Of a stretch of 64,000 bases of DNA, positions 8,447 to 18,164 are shown piece by piece. The DNA comes from CAIWKO01 sp964469155 (GTDB taxonomy: Bacteria; Bacteroidota; Bacteroidia; Bacteroidales; CAIWKO01): the NCBI GenBank assembly GCA_964469155.1, contig CAYXXU010000002.1, positions 1-64,000 on the forward strand, read 5' to 3'. Within the stretch, counting starts at the first letter, position 1; each line of letters starts with the position of its first letter. The notes under the pieces were generated by a model that saw only the letters and a program-made list of their open reading frames with translations, was not told the origin of the DNA and searched no databases. The translations under genes and the position numbers were made by a program.

Positions 8447-9793
8447 TTAATACCTCGTTTTGCCTGATTTGTTGTTCTTCTTGATGCGTTTTCCCCCCTT
8501 AGTGAATTTTGGGTTTCTTTTATAGGCGCTTCCCAGGTTGATCTTCTTGTTCTTTTCTTTTTTCTCATGAAACGCGCCCTGGAGATCTTTTTTGGATGGA
8601 TCCCTGAGATAATTCTTATCATACAAGCTGGCTTGCTTTTCATCTTCCAGCAGGACTTTTGAAATTATGAGCCCTTCAGGCAACGATTCAATCGGGATAG
8701 GTTTCATCATCAATGCTTCTATTTCCAGTTGATAGGCATGCTCGGTCTCGTTGATGAAAGAGATCGCAACCCCTTCCTTTTCCGACCTGCCGGTGCGGCC
8801 AATACGATGTATATAATCGCCCGGCATTTCACCCAGGTCAAAATTTATTACATGGGTAACATCCGTTATGTCCATACCACGGGCAATAATATCGGTGGCT
8901 ATCAGCAGCCTGAAGTGTCCTTCGCTGAATTGTTTCAATGCAATGAGCCGGTTGTTATGCGATTTATAGGAATGAATCACTCCAACCTGTTCAGGGAATA
9001 AAATGTTAAGCTTCTCGTATAAGCGGTCGGCCAGTTTCCGGGTGGCGACAAAAACAAGTACCTTGCTGAGTTCTTCATCCTCTTTGAGTAAAAATTCCAG
9101 CAGATTTACTTTTGTATTGAAATTGGGAACATGATAAGCCCTTTGAACGATTTTATCAATAGGGGTTCCGTGAGGTGCAATAATAATTTTTTCCGGTCCG
9201 GGAATAGAATTCGTAATAAATGCATCCACTTCGGCAGTAAGTGTAGCCGAGAACATGAGAGTTTGACGCTTGGATGGCAATAGTTCAAGCAGATTGGACA
9301 ATTCGGTACGAAACCCCAGGCCAAGCATTTTGTCCACTTCATCGATCACCAGCTTCTGAATATTTTTCAACCGCAATACTCCTGTCAGCGCCAGGTCGAT
9401 CAGTCGACCGGGAGTTGCAACTAATATGTCGATACCATCAAATACCAATTGCTTTTGGGTATTGATATTGGTACCCCCATACAACCCCACCGATCTCAAT
9501 TGAGTGTATTTCGTGAGTTTGATAACTTCATTCAGTATTTGTATCACCAGCTCGCGGGTAGGAGCAACAATCAGTATCCGCGGCTCCTTTTGCTCCGAGA
9601 ACTTCAGAAGCCTCAATAAGGGTAAAAGGTAGGCAAAGGTTTTTCCGGTGCCGGTTTGTGCTATGCCAACCACATTCCGCCCCGACATGATTATGGGGAA
9701 CGCTTTTTCCTGAATGGGGGTCGGATACACATACTCCAGGTCATCTAAAGCCTTTAGCAGGGGGGGGGTTATATTTAATTCTTCGAAAGTCAC
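8447..9793 (-). CDS. DEAD-box ATP-dependent RNA helicase
   Basis: 448 residues, typical of a single-unit DEAD-box helicase. Motifs occur in order: Q motif YPTPIQEKA, motif I AQTGTGKT at about 45, PTRELV, motif II DEVD (the third residue is V rather than A), SATL, ARGMDI and HRIGRTGR at about 330. After the second RecA domain comes a lysine-rich tail (KKDLQGAFHEKKEKNKKIN), which usually binds RNA. It probably acts in ribosome assembly or RNA turnover; the exact paralogue (RhlE/CsdA-like) cannot be assigned. The start ATG at 9793 is preceded by an AT-rich leader. Confidence 0.93.
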   Translation of the reverse strand: MTFEELNITPPLLKALDDLEYVYPTPIQEKAFPIIMSGRNVVGIAQTGTGKTFAYLLPLLRLLKFSEQKEPRILIVAPTRELVIQILNEVIKLTKYTQLRSVGLYGGTNINTQKQLVFDGIDILVATPGRLIDLALTGVLRLKNIQKLVIDEVDKMLGLGFRTELSNLLELLPSKRQTLMFSATLTAEVDAFITNSIPGPEKIIIAPHGTPIDKIVQRAYHVPNFNTKVNLLEFLLKEDEELSKVLVFVATRKLADRLYEKLNILFPEQVGVIHSYKSHNNRLIALKQFSEGHFRLLIATDIIARGMDITDVTHVINFDLGEMPGDYIHRIGRTGRSEKEGVAISFINETEHAYQLEIEALMMKPIPIESLPEGLIISKVLLEDEKQASLYDKNYLRDPSKKDLQGAFHEKKEKNKKINLGSAYKRNPKFTKGGKRIKKNNKSGKTRY

Positions 9794-9897
9794 GGGTATA
9801 TTTATATAATCAGGCGCAAAGGTAGTGAGATTATGGGTTAAGTATCAGTTAATTTAATTATTATACGAATTATTCGTTAAAGTCGCCGGAAGGTCTT

Positions 9898-9905
9898 ACC
9901 TTTGT
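9898..9905 (+). promoter_or_regulatory. -7 element with a long leader
   Basis: TACCTTTG matches TAnnTTTG and lies about 100 bp upstream of the start at 10003. If used, the transcript would have a leader of roughly 90 nt. No riboswitch fold was recognised in it. Confidence 0.4.
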
Positions 9906-10002
9906 GGTCCTGATCCTAACCTTTTTAAATAAACCATTTAACAGGCAGGAGCACAGGTGGCAAGCCAAACAGTACTTACCACAAATTTAAAACACAATAA
10001 TT

Positions 10003-10389
10003 ATGATAGAAGACGGAAAATACACGTTACTATGGGGTAAGTATTCTGGAGCAATTCATGTGCTTTTGAAAAAAACTGACACAGAAAGTCAGAAATTGCA
10101 ACTCTACAAGCACGAATTTGAGCACAGTGGACATAAAAACACTGCCAACATTTCTTTCAGTATGGATTTGCTCAATGGCCGGGCGGCAAATATTGTCAGT
10201 TCAACTACTATTGCCCGCGATCTGTGGCAGGTGCTCGACCGGAAACCCGCTACCAGAAACATGATAAAAGAACGCAAAATAAAAGTCAGTTTAGACAGAT
10301 CATTCGAATTGCTGCTCGAAAAAATTCAGGATAATTCCGACATCCAGGATGTCGAAAATGTTTCAACCATGGAAACAAAGGATATTTAA
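10003..10389 (+). CDS. Hypothetical protein
   Basis: 128 residues, cytosolic by appearance. It opens with MIEDGKYTLLWGKYSGAIHV and contains a mixed alpha/beta pattern and an acidic tail. It has its own promoter candidate and is convergent with the photolyase gene. I do not recognise a family. The A-rich leader (AACACAATAATT) before the ATG is usual for this genome. Confidence 0.65.
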   Translation: MIEDGKYTLLWGKYSGAIHVLLKKTDTESQKLQLYKHEFEHSGHKNTANISFSMDLLNGRAANIVSSTTIARDLWQVLDRKPATRNMIKERKIKVSLDRSFELLLEKIQDNSDIQDVENVSTMETKDI

Positions 10390-10445
10390 TACTTTATCAA
10401 CTATTCTACAATTATTTTTAGGAACTTCATAACCAGGGAATTTTT

Positions 10446-11759
10446 CTAATCAAATTCTTTTACTGCAATTCCGAACTCCCTCAATACTCTTTCACGGGCA
10501 AATTTATGTTCTACAACAGGTAGACAATATCCGGGACGATAGTTTTTTATCCACTTTTTTATATATTTTAGGTCGGGGTCGAACTTTTTTTGCTGCTCTT
10601 CCGGGTTGAATATCCTGAAGTAAGGCGCGGCATCGCAACCACAACCTGCTGCCCATTGCCAGTTTCCGTTGTTCGACGACAATTCGTAGTCGAGAAGCTT
10701 TTCGGCGAAATACGATTCGCCCCATCGCCAGTCGATCAGCAAATGTTTGGTCAGAAAACTTGCTGTGATCATTCTTACACGGTTGTGCATCAATCCGGTT
10801 TCATTCAGTTCGCGCAACCCTGCATCTACCATAGGATATCCGGTTTCGCCCTGGCACCAGAGTTCAAATTCTGCTTCATTGTTTCGCCAATGAATATTGT
10901 CGTATTTCTTTTTAAAACTTTCGGTAATTACTTTCGGAAAATGATACAATATCATCATAAAGAACTCCCTCCATATCAATTCGTTCAACCATTGCTCATT
11001 CAATCTGACGGCTGTAGCCACCAATTTGCGTATACTCACCGTGCCAAACCGAAGATGTGGGCTCATGCGGCTGCAACCATCCACCGCAGGAAAATTGCGT
11101 GTAAGGTGATAGTTGCTGATAACAGCTTCATCAGGAAAAGGAGGGGGGAAGCTGACTGCGGTTTCAATAAATCCCAATTCGGCAAGCGATGGCAACGCGA
11201 AGGCCGGTGTTTGAACCAGATTATGCAGAAGGTTTTCACTGCCGAAAACAGCTAAGCCTTCTGCTGCCAATTTTTGTTTCCATATCCGGGCATAAGGTGT
11301 GAATACCGTGTAGGGTTTCCCATCTGCCTTGATCACTTCCGATTTTTCGAAGATCACCTGGTCTTTAAACGAACGAAACGCAATATTTTGGGTTTGCAAC
11401 CATGCTGATACTTTGGCATCCCGCTGCAATGCATAGGGCTCATAATCGTGGTTGGTGATCACTTCTTTGACAGGGAAAGCACTGCAAACAGAATGAAAGG
11501 CCGATAAAACTTCATCATGAACCACATAAAGCGAGGAGCCTTTTTTGCGGAGTTCTGTTTGAATTTTTTCTAGGCTCTGGTGAATATAGCTAAGCCTTTT
11601 ATCATTTTTTTCGGTAAGGTCCCTCAGAATTTCTTTATCGAAAATAAAAAGGCAAAGCACTTTTTCAGACCGGCTCAGAGCTTCGTATAAGCCATGATTA
11701 TCGTCGAGACGCAAATCACGGCGAAACCAGAAAAGCGTAATAGCACTTTCCTTATTCAC
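10446..11759 (-). CDS. phrB: Deoxyribodipyrimidine photo-lyase
   Basis: 437 residues. It repairs cyclobutane pyrimidine dimers using light. The N-terminal Rossmann domain starts with ITLFWFRRDLRLDDNHGLYE; the FAD-binding helical domain has NELIWREFFMMILYHFP, DAGLRELNETGLMHNRVRM and the C-terminal block GCGCDAAPYFRIFNPEEQ, all diagnostic of class I photolyases. A tryptophan in LSSNNGNWQWAAG is part of the electron-transfer and FAD pocket. Length is slightly short of the Escherichia coli protein (472). Cryptochrome activity cannot be excluded from sequence alone. Confidence 0.93.
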   Translation of the reverse strand: MNKESAITLFWFRRDLRLDDNHGLYEALSRSEKVLCLFIFDKEILRDLTEKNDKRLSYIHQSLEKIQTELRKKGSSLYVVHDEVLSAFHSVCSAFPVKEVITNHDYEPYALQRDAKVSAWLQTQNIAFRSFKDQVIFEKSEVIKADGKPYTVFTPYARIWKQKLAAEGLAVFGSENLLHNLVQTPAFALPSLAELGFIETAVSFPPPFPDEAVISNYHLTRNFPAVDGCSRMSPHLRFGTVSIRKLVATAVRLNEQWLNELIWREFFMMILYHFPKVITESFKKKYDNIHWRNNEAEFELWCQGETGYPMVDAGLRELNETGLMHNRVRMITASFLTKHLLIDWRWGESYFAEKLLDYELSSNNGNWQWAAGCGCDAAPYFRIFNPEEQQKKFDPDLKYIKKWIKNYRPGYCLPVVEHKFARERVLREFGIAVKEFD

Positions 11760-11818
11760 AAAATCTCATTTTTATTATAAGCCTTGTCAGCAAATCATTC
11801 ATCCTTAATCTGTATTTT

Positions 11819-12034
11819 TCATTCATCCACCCTTATCCCTTTAGATTGTGCTATACATGCATTGCAATAGGTTTTCCCGTCGCAACCTTTCACTCCCGGA
11901 CAATCCTGGGTGCAAATGTCATTTTTATGCTGATCGTAAAGTTGCTGATCGAAACAGTTTGAGGATTTTTCACAACTGTTAAATATAATAGCCCCAAAGC
12001 CGGTCAACAATAAAATCAATAAATATTTTTTCAT
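11819..12034 (-). CDS. Small lipoprotein with Kazal-like domain
   Basis: 71 residues. Signal peptide with lipobox FNSC at about 17-20, then a short linker and a compact cysteine-rich domain: ICTQDCPGVKGCDGKTYCNA followed by CIAQSKGI. The spacing CxxxCPGV..CDGKTYxNxC matches Kazal-type serine protease inhibitor domains (and the related follistatin-like modules). The canonical P1 loop is shortened, as CPGVKGCDG lacks the usual xxPVC segment, so inhibition is uncertain. The product is likely surface or periplasmic. It sits between the photolyase gene and a second exported protein on the same strand. Confidence 0.65.
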   Translation of the reverse strand: MKKYLLILLLTGFGAIIFNSCEKSSNCFDQQLYDQHKNDICTQDCPGVKGCDGKTYCNACIAQSKGIRVDE

Positions 12035-12081
12035 ATTACTTCCCTGTCATTTTAGGCTAATTTAAATAGTTATACTAGTCA

Positions 12082-12786
12082 TTATTGGCAATTATCCAAT
12101 TTTAATTCTTTCATCTTCCCGACATCTTTACGTTTGTCAAAAAATTCTTCCAGGTAGTCCTTGTAAATCCATTTTCCGTTTTTCTTCTCCAGGAATTCCT
12201 TTATTTCGGTGAAAACCGGAAAGGGTTTTTGGCCTGTTTCGAAATCGAAGGCCTCTTCATGAATACCGAATTCCTTCAAGAGTTTCCACTGCTTCTTGCA
12301 GAGCGAAAATATTTTGCAGGTATTAACGCGGCTGTAGTCGAGATAATCAATCACCAAGGCAATTTCATCTTTGCCATCATGGTTGTTGTCACCAATATTG
12401 ATGAGGCAATACAATCCCTGTCCGGAACCTAAATGCAGGGTGTCGGAATTCTTTTTATTCAGAGTAAGGTAAATGTCGGGTTGTTGGCGGTCGAACCATT
12501 GCACCACCGTTTCCCATTCGTTCGCAAAAGGGTCGGCAGCATAGACTATCTCTTTTTTGTAGCGTATTGAAAAGTTGTATTGGAACAGAATCTCCTTTTG
12601 GCCATCTCCGTCAAAATCGCCGCCTATGCTGAGTTTTTGTAAGAGGTGGAGTTTAACCTTTTCGGCATCCATTACATTCACCGGCTCTTTTGTCACTGTG
12701 TTGCCCTGTCTCTTCACTGAGGTGAGTGTAATGAGCGACAGACTGAAACAAAGAGAAAGGAGTAAGGTGATTTGTATTTTTTTCAT
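12082..12786 (-). CDS. Exported hypothetical protein with calcium-loop-like repeats
   Basis: 234 residues. The N-terminal 22 residues form a signal peptide. The mature part has GDFDGDGQKEILFQYN and GDNNHDGKDEIALVIDYLD, two DxDxDG-type loops as in FG-GAP or VCBS repeats, suggesting a small calcium-binding beta-rich protein. A lysine-rich C-terminus follows. No enzyme motif is visible. It lies between two other exported proteins. Confidence 0.65.
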   Translation of the reverse strand: MKKIQITLLLSLCFSLSLITLTSVKRQGNTVTKEPVNVMDAEKVKLHLLQKLSIGGDFDGDGQKEILFQYNFSIRYKKEIVYAADPFANEWETVVQWFDRQQPDIYLTLNKKNSDTLHLGSGQGLYCLINIGDNNHDGKDEIALVIDYLDYSRVNTCKIFSLCKKQWKLLKEFGIHEEAFDFETGQKPFPVFTEIKEFLEKKNGKWIYKDYLEEFFDKRKDVGKMKELKLDNCQ

Positions 12787-12851
12787 TTTAACTTTTTTAC
12801 TGAAATGCCGGAAATGTAATAAGACTTTACTGACTTTCCTGCAAATGTATG

Positions 12852-13427
12852 CTATTGTTTGTATTTGATAGAGAACATCGCGTGATATTTTTGAGCCTCA
12901 TACAACAACTGCCCCTCTTTCGATTGAGAATCGAAGAACTTTTCATCGGGTAGCAGCATAGTCTTTCGCTTACCTTCTTCCAAACGTCTTATCATTTTGT
13001 CGTTATTAAAATAATACCTGGCAAAAAAATCCGGCATAGCTATTCTGTGGTCAACCGTACCGGCGCTATCAATGAAAATATCCGGTCCATCATATTCTTC
13101 TTCGTACACATAAATCAGTTCCCCTTCCGAGAAATAATATTCGGTATATGCAATTTGCTGTAAAAGTCTGATGCCAATCATTTCTTTAATCTTGGATAGG
13201 GTACCAGACTTAAAATATCCGGTCAACTGACCGTAGCCTTTTCCTGCTTGATTGATGAATGCCGAATCCAGAAACTCCTCGCCGTTGAATGTAGAAATCC
13301 AATAGTTGGTTTCCTCATCGATCGACTTTACCTTTTGCTCAATGAGCTTGACAGTATCGGCTATGTGTTGAGCAGAAACAAAATGATATGTCAGAGCCAG
13401 AATGCATGACAGAATGAGTGATTTCAA
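12852..13427 (-). CDS. Exported hypothetical protein
   Basis: 191 residues with a signal peptide (MKSLILSCILALTYHFVSAQ). The mature part contains a repeated hydrophobic/acidic pattern (YYFSEGELIYVYEEEYDG) typical of uncharacterised Bacteroidota periplasmic proteins that track prior values. Its start lies 21 bp after the stop of the BspA-like gene, so the two are probably cotranscribed. Function unknown. Confidence 0.65.
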   Translation of the reverse strand: MKSLILSCILALTYHFVSAQHIADTVKLIEQKVKSIDEETNYWISTFNGEEFLDSAFINQAGKGYGQLTGYFKSGTLSKIKEMIGIRLLQQIAYTEYYFSEGELIYVYEEEYDGPDIFIDSAGTVDHRIAMPDFFARYYFNNDKMIRRLEEGKRKTMLLPDEKFFDSQSKEGQLLYEAQKYHAMFSIKYKQ

Positions 13428-13448
13428 GAGAGTTTTTTTTTGGCGATT

Positions 13449-15059
13449 TTACAAAGTAAAAATCTTACCGCTTTTGCTTCCAACCTTCAAAATGTAAATT
13501 CCTGTGGCGGGCAATCTGAATTGAAGCCGGTCGGAACTGTATTTCTGATTAAAAATCTCAACGCCTTGCAGGGTGTATACAGAAACATTATCACCGAAAG
13601 GTATCTCCCAAATGTTTAAAAAGCTGTTTTCTACAAATACTTTGAAAGTTTCGGCAGAGGTAGTGTTTATACCAATGTCATATTGAATGATACTATTGAA
13701 ATCTTTCCATTGGTTGGCCGATTCGTAGAGAGACAGGGACCCCAGTGGAACGTAAAGTATGCAGGTATTGGTGTCAACTCCCAGAAAAACACTTGGGGAA
13801 GATGACAAATCTACCGGGATAACCGATTCTGAATAAATAGACGATAGTGCATAACATTTTGCAAATGCAGAACTTCCTATGGAGGTGATGGATGACGGAA
13901 TAATTATGTTCGGTAAACTTTTGCAATAAAAGAATAAGCTTTCAGACAGGGAGGTCAAAGTTGTGGGTATATTGATTGATGTCAGGTGGCTGCATCCCTG
14001 GAAGGTTGCAAAACCTATGTATTTTATGCCCTGATGCAATGTAACTGATGTCATAGCACTGTCGGTATAGAAGCACATTGCCTGAATGGTATCAACGCTA
14101 GAGGGAATGTCGATGGATTGTAATGCTATGCAGCCATAAAATGCTCCAAAACCCATGTACGTAATGGTATTTGGAAGGTTTACAGACATTAGTTTCTGAC
14201 AGAAAAAGAAAACGGACTCTTCTATTCTTGTGACTGAAGAAGGTATAGTAACAGAAATCAATCCGCTGCCTGAAAAGGCTCCGTTTAATATGCACGAAAC
14301 TGTTGTGGGAATGTTCACCGAAGCCAGGTGCCTGCATCCATAAAAGGATTCGAAGCCAAGTGTGTCTACCGAAGCCGGGACCGTATAAGTATATTTGGTA
14401 TAAGGGCAGCAAATCAGTACGGTTTTGTTTTTATTGAACAAAACCCCATCGAGGCTGGAATAGTTGGGATTGCCTGCATCCACCGCCACCCCGCCCGACA
14501 ACTGAAAAGCACCTTCCATAATGACATCAACTCCTGACGGAATATTCATATTTATCAGGGCAGTATCGAACTTGAAAGCATATGGTTTTATGGTATCAAC
14601 CGAATTTGGAATGGTTACAGAAGCCAGAGAAAAACAATATTGCAAAGAATAGTTTCCGATATTTTTTAATGTGTTGGGAAGTATCACCGAGGTAAGTGTA
14701 GGTTTACCCCAATGTGTTCCCGCTGGATCGAAAAACGCGCAATAGGGCAGTTCGTTGGCCGGATAATAATAAGTCGGATTTCCCACCATAGGGCCGTTGG
14801 GGCCTGTATATGAAACTATACTTGTGTTGCTTATGTCGAGAACCGACAGAGATGTCAGATTATCACGCATAAATCTGAAATCTTGTGCATCCAACACACC
14901 GGTAATGGTCAGGTTTATTAAAGCAGCAGTATCGTACGAATTAATAAGAAATTTAGTTTGCAGGCTGCCACCTGTAGTTGTGTTAATGGTCAATGTGGTT
15001 TGAGCATTTAAATAAATGCATAGCAGCAAGAACACTGAAAATAATATGGGTCTTTTCAT
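13449..15059 (-). CDS. BspA-like leucine-rich repeat surface protein
   Basis: 536 residues. Signal peptide MKRPILFSVFLLLCIYLNAQ, then about twelve LRR_5/BspA repeats with the pattern LxSVxIPxSVTxIxxxAFxxC (for example at about 120-430). The C-terminal 80 residues (INTTSAETFKVFVENSFLNI to SGKIFTL) look like a T9SS sorting domain. BspA-type proteins are surface-exposed and often bind host or environmental polymers. The partner here is unknown. Confidence 0.88.
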   Translation of the reverse strand: MKRPILFSVFLLLCIYLNAQTTLTINTTTGGSLQTKFLINSYDTAALINLTITGVLDAQDFRFMRDNLTSLSVLDISNTSIVSYTGPNGPMVGNPTYYYPANELPYCAFFDPAGTHWGKPTLTSVILPNTLKNIGNYSLQYCFSLASVTIPNSVDTIKPYAFKFDTALINMNIPSGVDVIMEGAFQLSGGVAVDAGNPNYSSLDGVLFNKNKTVLICCPYTKYTYTVPASVDTLGFESFYGCRHLASVNIPTTVSCILNGAFSGSGLISVTIPSSVTRIEESVFFFCQKLMSVNLPNTITYMGFGAFYGCIALQSIDIPSSVDTIQAMCFYTDSAMTSVTLHQGIKYIGFATFQGCSHLTSINIPTTLTSLSESLFFYCKSLPNIIIPSSITSIGSSAFAKCYALSSIYSESVIPVDLSSSPSVFLGVDTNTCILYVPLGSLSLYESANQWKDFNSIIQYDIGINTTSAETFKVFVENSFLNIWEIPFGDNVSVYTLQGVEIFNQKYSSDRLQFRLPATGIYILKVGSKSGKIFTL

Positions 15060-15108
15060 AATGGATGTTTTGAATTGGTTTCTATTTATTTCCGAACAAA
15101 AGCAGGTA

Positions 15109-15116
15109 CAAATTTA
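15109..15116 (-). promoter_or_regulatory. -7 element for the BspA-like operon
   Basis: TAAATTTG on the minus strand, about 50 bp upstream of the start at 15059, matches the Bacteroidota consensus. The gap between 15060 and 15363 (304 bp) holds AT-rich sequence and this promoter; no gene is apparent. Confidence 0.45.
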
Positions 15117-15363
15117 TATGGATATTCGGCGAAATGCAAGTTATTTTATGATTTTATTGATATTAATTTTTTTAAAATAAAAACTTCTTCATTCAAAACA
15201 CCAATGCTTACCTTGGCATTCAAGCATTTGAAATCAGAATACCATTTATTTGAAACAAAACATTATTGATTCGAATGATTTTCGATGGTTATTACTCAAG
15301 CGATAGTTTCACTAACCGATAAGGCTGTCATCCTACCGGGAGTGCCCCCTAATCCCATGCCGG

Positions 15364-17388
15364 CTACAATCTGTGGTAATAATCCAAAATGGTAAAATCG
15401 ACATTGCGGTGAAGGGTTAATTTATTATCGCGCAATAAGGGAATATTTGCCACGGGATGATACACCAGGGGTACCTGTTCCAAAACCACATCACTCTTAT
15501 CCAGTCCGAAGGCTTTGATATCGCTTAATCCCAATCGTTTTAAAAAGAAATAAGAGTTAAGCAACAATCCTTCCCGCAAGGTAAATTCATTTTCGACCGA
15601 CAAAAATTTTTCGATGACAACAAATTTGAAATCAGGTTCGCAATTATATTTTGTGGAGCCATCGGGTCTTATATGGAGGTTTAATTGACGGTTTCTAACC
15701 AATTCCTGGACAATTTTTTTAAAGTACAGTTCGGTGCGCGGTTGTATGCGAAATCCTATATGAATATTGATCTTGATCACTTTATCCTCGACAAGCTCAG
15801 TGACATCGTAGTTTAAGGTGTAGGGATTTTCGGTTCTGTTTATGTGGACAAACCAATACACATCGGCCCGTTTAGGTTTTTTCGAAAAAATGGATTTAAT
15901 AATCTTCTCTTCAATTTCATGACGCTGGTTGGCTTTGGTTAGATAAATCAGGTGGGTCGAAAATTTTGGTACGCTGTCATCTTCACTTAGTTCATTCAGC
16001 AGCGGGACATATTTGCCTAAATCGACAAATTTCGTAAAGCGGTTGTTGATCTTGCGGGCATAGAACCAGGTGTACATGGTCATGAAAATGAATAATTCGA
16101 AAAACAGGAACATCCACCTTTCTTTTATCTTGGCCACATTGGCAATAAAAAACGAGGTTTCGACCGAGGCAAACAGAACCAATAGAGCTAGTACGACAAA
16201 CTTGTTCCATTTCAAATGATAAATCAGAAAATAGGCCAAAAGTACCGTGGTCATCATCATGGCAATGGTGATGGAAAATCCATAAGCGGCCTCCATATGG
16301 GCCGACGAACGGAAATATAATATCATCAATAAACAACCTATCCAAAGAATAATATTTACACTGGGAATGTATATCTGACCTTTTAGCTCGGTAGGTTGCT
16401 TAACAGTCACACGCGGCCAGAAATTCAGGTTCATGGCCTCGTTGATCAGGGTAAAGCTTCCGCTGATAAGGGCCTGCGATGCAACAAGTGCTGCCGCTGT
16501 AGCTATGATGATACCCGGGACAAGAAACCATGTGGGCATCATTTCATAAAATGGATTTCGTCCGTTAAGGGTACTTTGTCCCTGGTGCATGATCCAGGCA
16601 GCCTGACCTAAATAATTTGTCAGCAGACAGATTTTTACAAAAAACCAGGTGATTCGGATATTTTTTCTGCCACAATGTCCAAGGTCGGAGTACAAGGCTT
16701 CGGCGCCTGTGGTGGCCAGAAATACTGCCCCCAGCAACCAAAATCCCTGAGGATATTTTACTAATAGTTGATAGCCGTACCAGGGATGGAGGCCTTTGAT
16801 TACTCCGGGGAAATGCAATATTTCGAAAAATCCTACTATAAATAGCATCAAAAACCAGACAACCATCACCGGACCATAAGTACTGCCTACTTTGTGTGTA
16901 CCGAACCGCTGAAAAAAGAACAAACCCGATAATATCAATATTACAATACCAATGGTTAAAGAATGACCCGGAATAATCGTGTTTTCAAAACCTTTTACAT
17001 TTCCAAGTCCTTCTATGGCCGAAGCTACCGTTATTGGGGGGGTTATTATACCATCGGCCAGCAGGGTAGTGGCCCCCAATATGGTGGGTATTACCAAATG
17101 TTTTCCATACTTACGTACCAATGCATAAAGCGAAAAAATGCCGCCTTCGCCATCGTTATCCGCTTTCAGGGTCAACCATATATATTTTATGGTGGTCTGC
17201 AGTACCAGGGTCCAGAATATGCACGAAACTCCTCCATAGACCAAAACCTCGTCGATGGGTCGCTCGCCCACAATGGCTTTTAATACATAAAGCGGGCTGG
17301 TGCCAATGTCGCCGTAAATAATTCCCAGGGCCACTATAAGTGATATCAGGGTAACCTTGTTTGCTGTGCCGTTCTTTTCTCCGTTCAT
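15364..17388 (-). CDS. kup: Kup-family potassium transporter
   Basis: 674 residues from the ATG at 17388 (MNGEKNGTANKVTLISLIVA); a longer frame upstream is not needed. Twelve or so membrane segments precede a cytosolic C-terminal domain of about 200 residues. Kup signatures are present: GIIYGDIGTSPLYVLKAI at about 18-35, GGIFSLYALVRKYGK and LADGIITPPITVASAIEGL. Kup proteins take up K+ with H+. The KdpE/KdpD-like genes lie just upstream on the same strand, 98 bp away, so potassium status may be sensed and acted on by one unit. Confidence 0.95.
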   Translation of the reverse strand: MNGEKNGTANKVTLISLIVALGIIYGDIGTSPLYVLKAIVGERPIDEVLVYGGVSCIFWTLVLQTTIKYIWLTLKADNDGEGGIFSLYALVRKYGKHLVIPTILGATTLLADGIITPPITVASAIEGLGNVKGFENTIIPGHSLTIGIVILILSGLFFFQRFGTHKVGSTYGPVMVVWFLMLFIVGFFEILHFPGVIKGLHPWYGYQLLVKYPQGFWLLGAVFLATTGAEALYSDLGHCGRKNIRITWFFVKICLLTNYLGQAAWIMHQGQSTLNGRNPFYEMMPTWFLVPGIIIATAAALVASQALISGSFTLINEAMNLNFWPRVTVKQPTELKGQIYIPSVNIILWIGCLLMILYFRSSAHMEAAYGFSITIAMMMTTVLLAYFLIYHLKWNKFVVLALLVLFASVETSFFIANVAKIKERWMFLFFELFIFMTMYTWFYARKINNRFTKFVDLGKYVPLLNELSEDDSVPKFSTHLIYLTKANQRHEIEEKIIKSIFSKKPKRADVYWFVHINRTENPYTLNYDVTELVEDKVIKINIHIGFRIQPRTELYFKKIVQELVRNRQLNLHIRPDGSTKYNCEPDFKFVVIEKFLSVENEFTLREGLLLNSYFFLKRLGLSDIKAFGLDKSDVVLEQVPLVYHPVANIPLLRDNKLTLHRNVDFTILDYYHRL

Positions 17389-17486
17389 TGTCAGGTAATT
17401 TAAACAGCACAAAGGTCGTGGCTTAGGTATCAATAAAACCTAAAACAATTGATGCAGGATGTAAAGAAAATATAAAGAGGGAGGGT

Positions 17487-18164
17487 TTAGTTAAAGCGAT
17501 AACCTACCCCGCTTTCGGTGATGATGTGGGAGGGGTGGTTGGGGTTGTCTTCGATTTTTTTGCGCAAGGTGCCTACAAACACCCTCAGATACTGGGTTTC
17601 GGTCTGAAATCCTACCCCCCAAATCTCTTTCAGTATGAACTGATGGGTCAGCACACGGCCCTCATTGCGGGCAAACAGACACAGCAGATTATATTCGGTG
17701 GAGGTAAGTTTCAGCACACAATCATTTTTCTTCGATATGCGGGCGATGAAGTCGATCTGAAGATCGTCCATCACAAATACACTTTTGCTTTCGTCGGTGT
17801 TGTTGCGGCGGATGCACGAACGTATTCTGGCCAGCAGTTCGTTGGTGCGGAATGGCTTGGTAAGGTAGTCGGTGGCCCCGTTGTCCAAGGCCCTTACAAT
17901 GTCTTCTTCGCTGTTTTGCACCGACAGTATAATGATGGCTTTGTTGTACCATTCGCGCAGGTCGCTTAGCACTTCATGACCGCTTTTGTCGGGTAATGCA
18001 ATGTCGAGCAGTATCAGATCGGGAGGATGGTTGGCCGCCATGATGAGACCTTCTTTAGCTGTTTCGGCTTTCCAAACCTTATATCCATTGCTGTCAAGAA
18101 TGATGTCGAGCAGCTTGCGAATCTGGGGTTCATCGTCGATGATGAGTATCTCGGCCTTATTCAT
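17487..18164 (-). CDS. kdpE: OmpR/KdpE-family response regulator
   Basis: 225 residues. Receiver domain at about 1-120 with acidic pocket DDE, phospho-acceptor D54 in ILLDIALPD, and the conserved K in YLTKPF at about 105. The C-terminal winged helix (residues about 130-225) ends LRKKIEDNPNHPSHIITESG, typical of KdpE. Its start overlaps the stop of the kinase gene by 8 bp, a sign of translational coupling. Kup lies downstream, and no kdpFABC genes are present in the window. Confidence 0.9.
   Translation of the reverse strand: MNKAEILIIDDEPQIRKLLDIILDSNGYKVWKAETAKEGLIMAANHPPDLILLDIALPDKSGHEVLSDLREWYNKAIIILSVQNSEEDIVRALDNGATDYLTKPFRTNELLARIRSCIRRNNTDESKSVFVMDDLQIDFIARISKKNDCVLKLTSTEYNLLCLFARNEGRVLTHQFILKEIWGVGFQTETQYLRVFVGTLRKKIEDNPNHPSHIITESGVGYRFN

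Noticed and set aside
8407..8643. Longer start for the VF530-like protein
   Set aside because: The extension overlaps the helicase gene and goes beyond the normal VF530 length.
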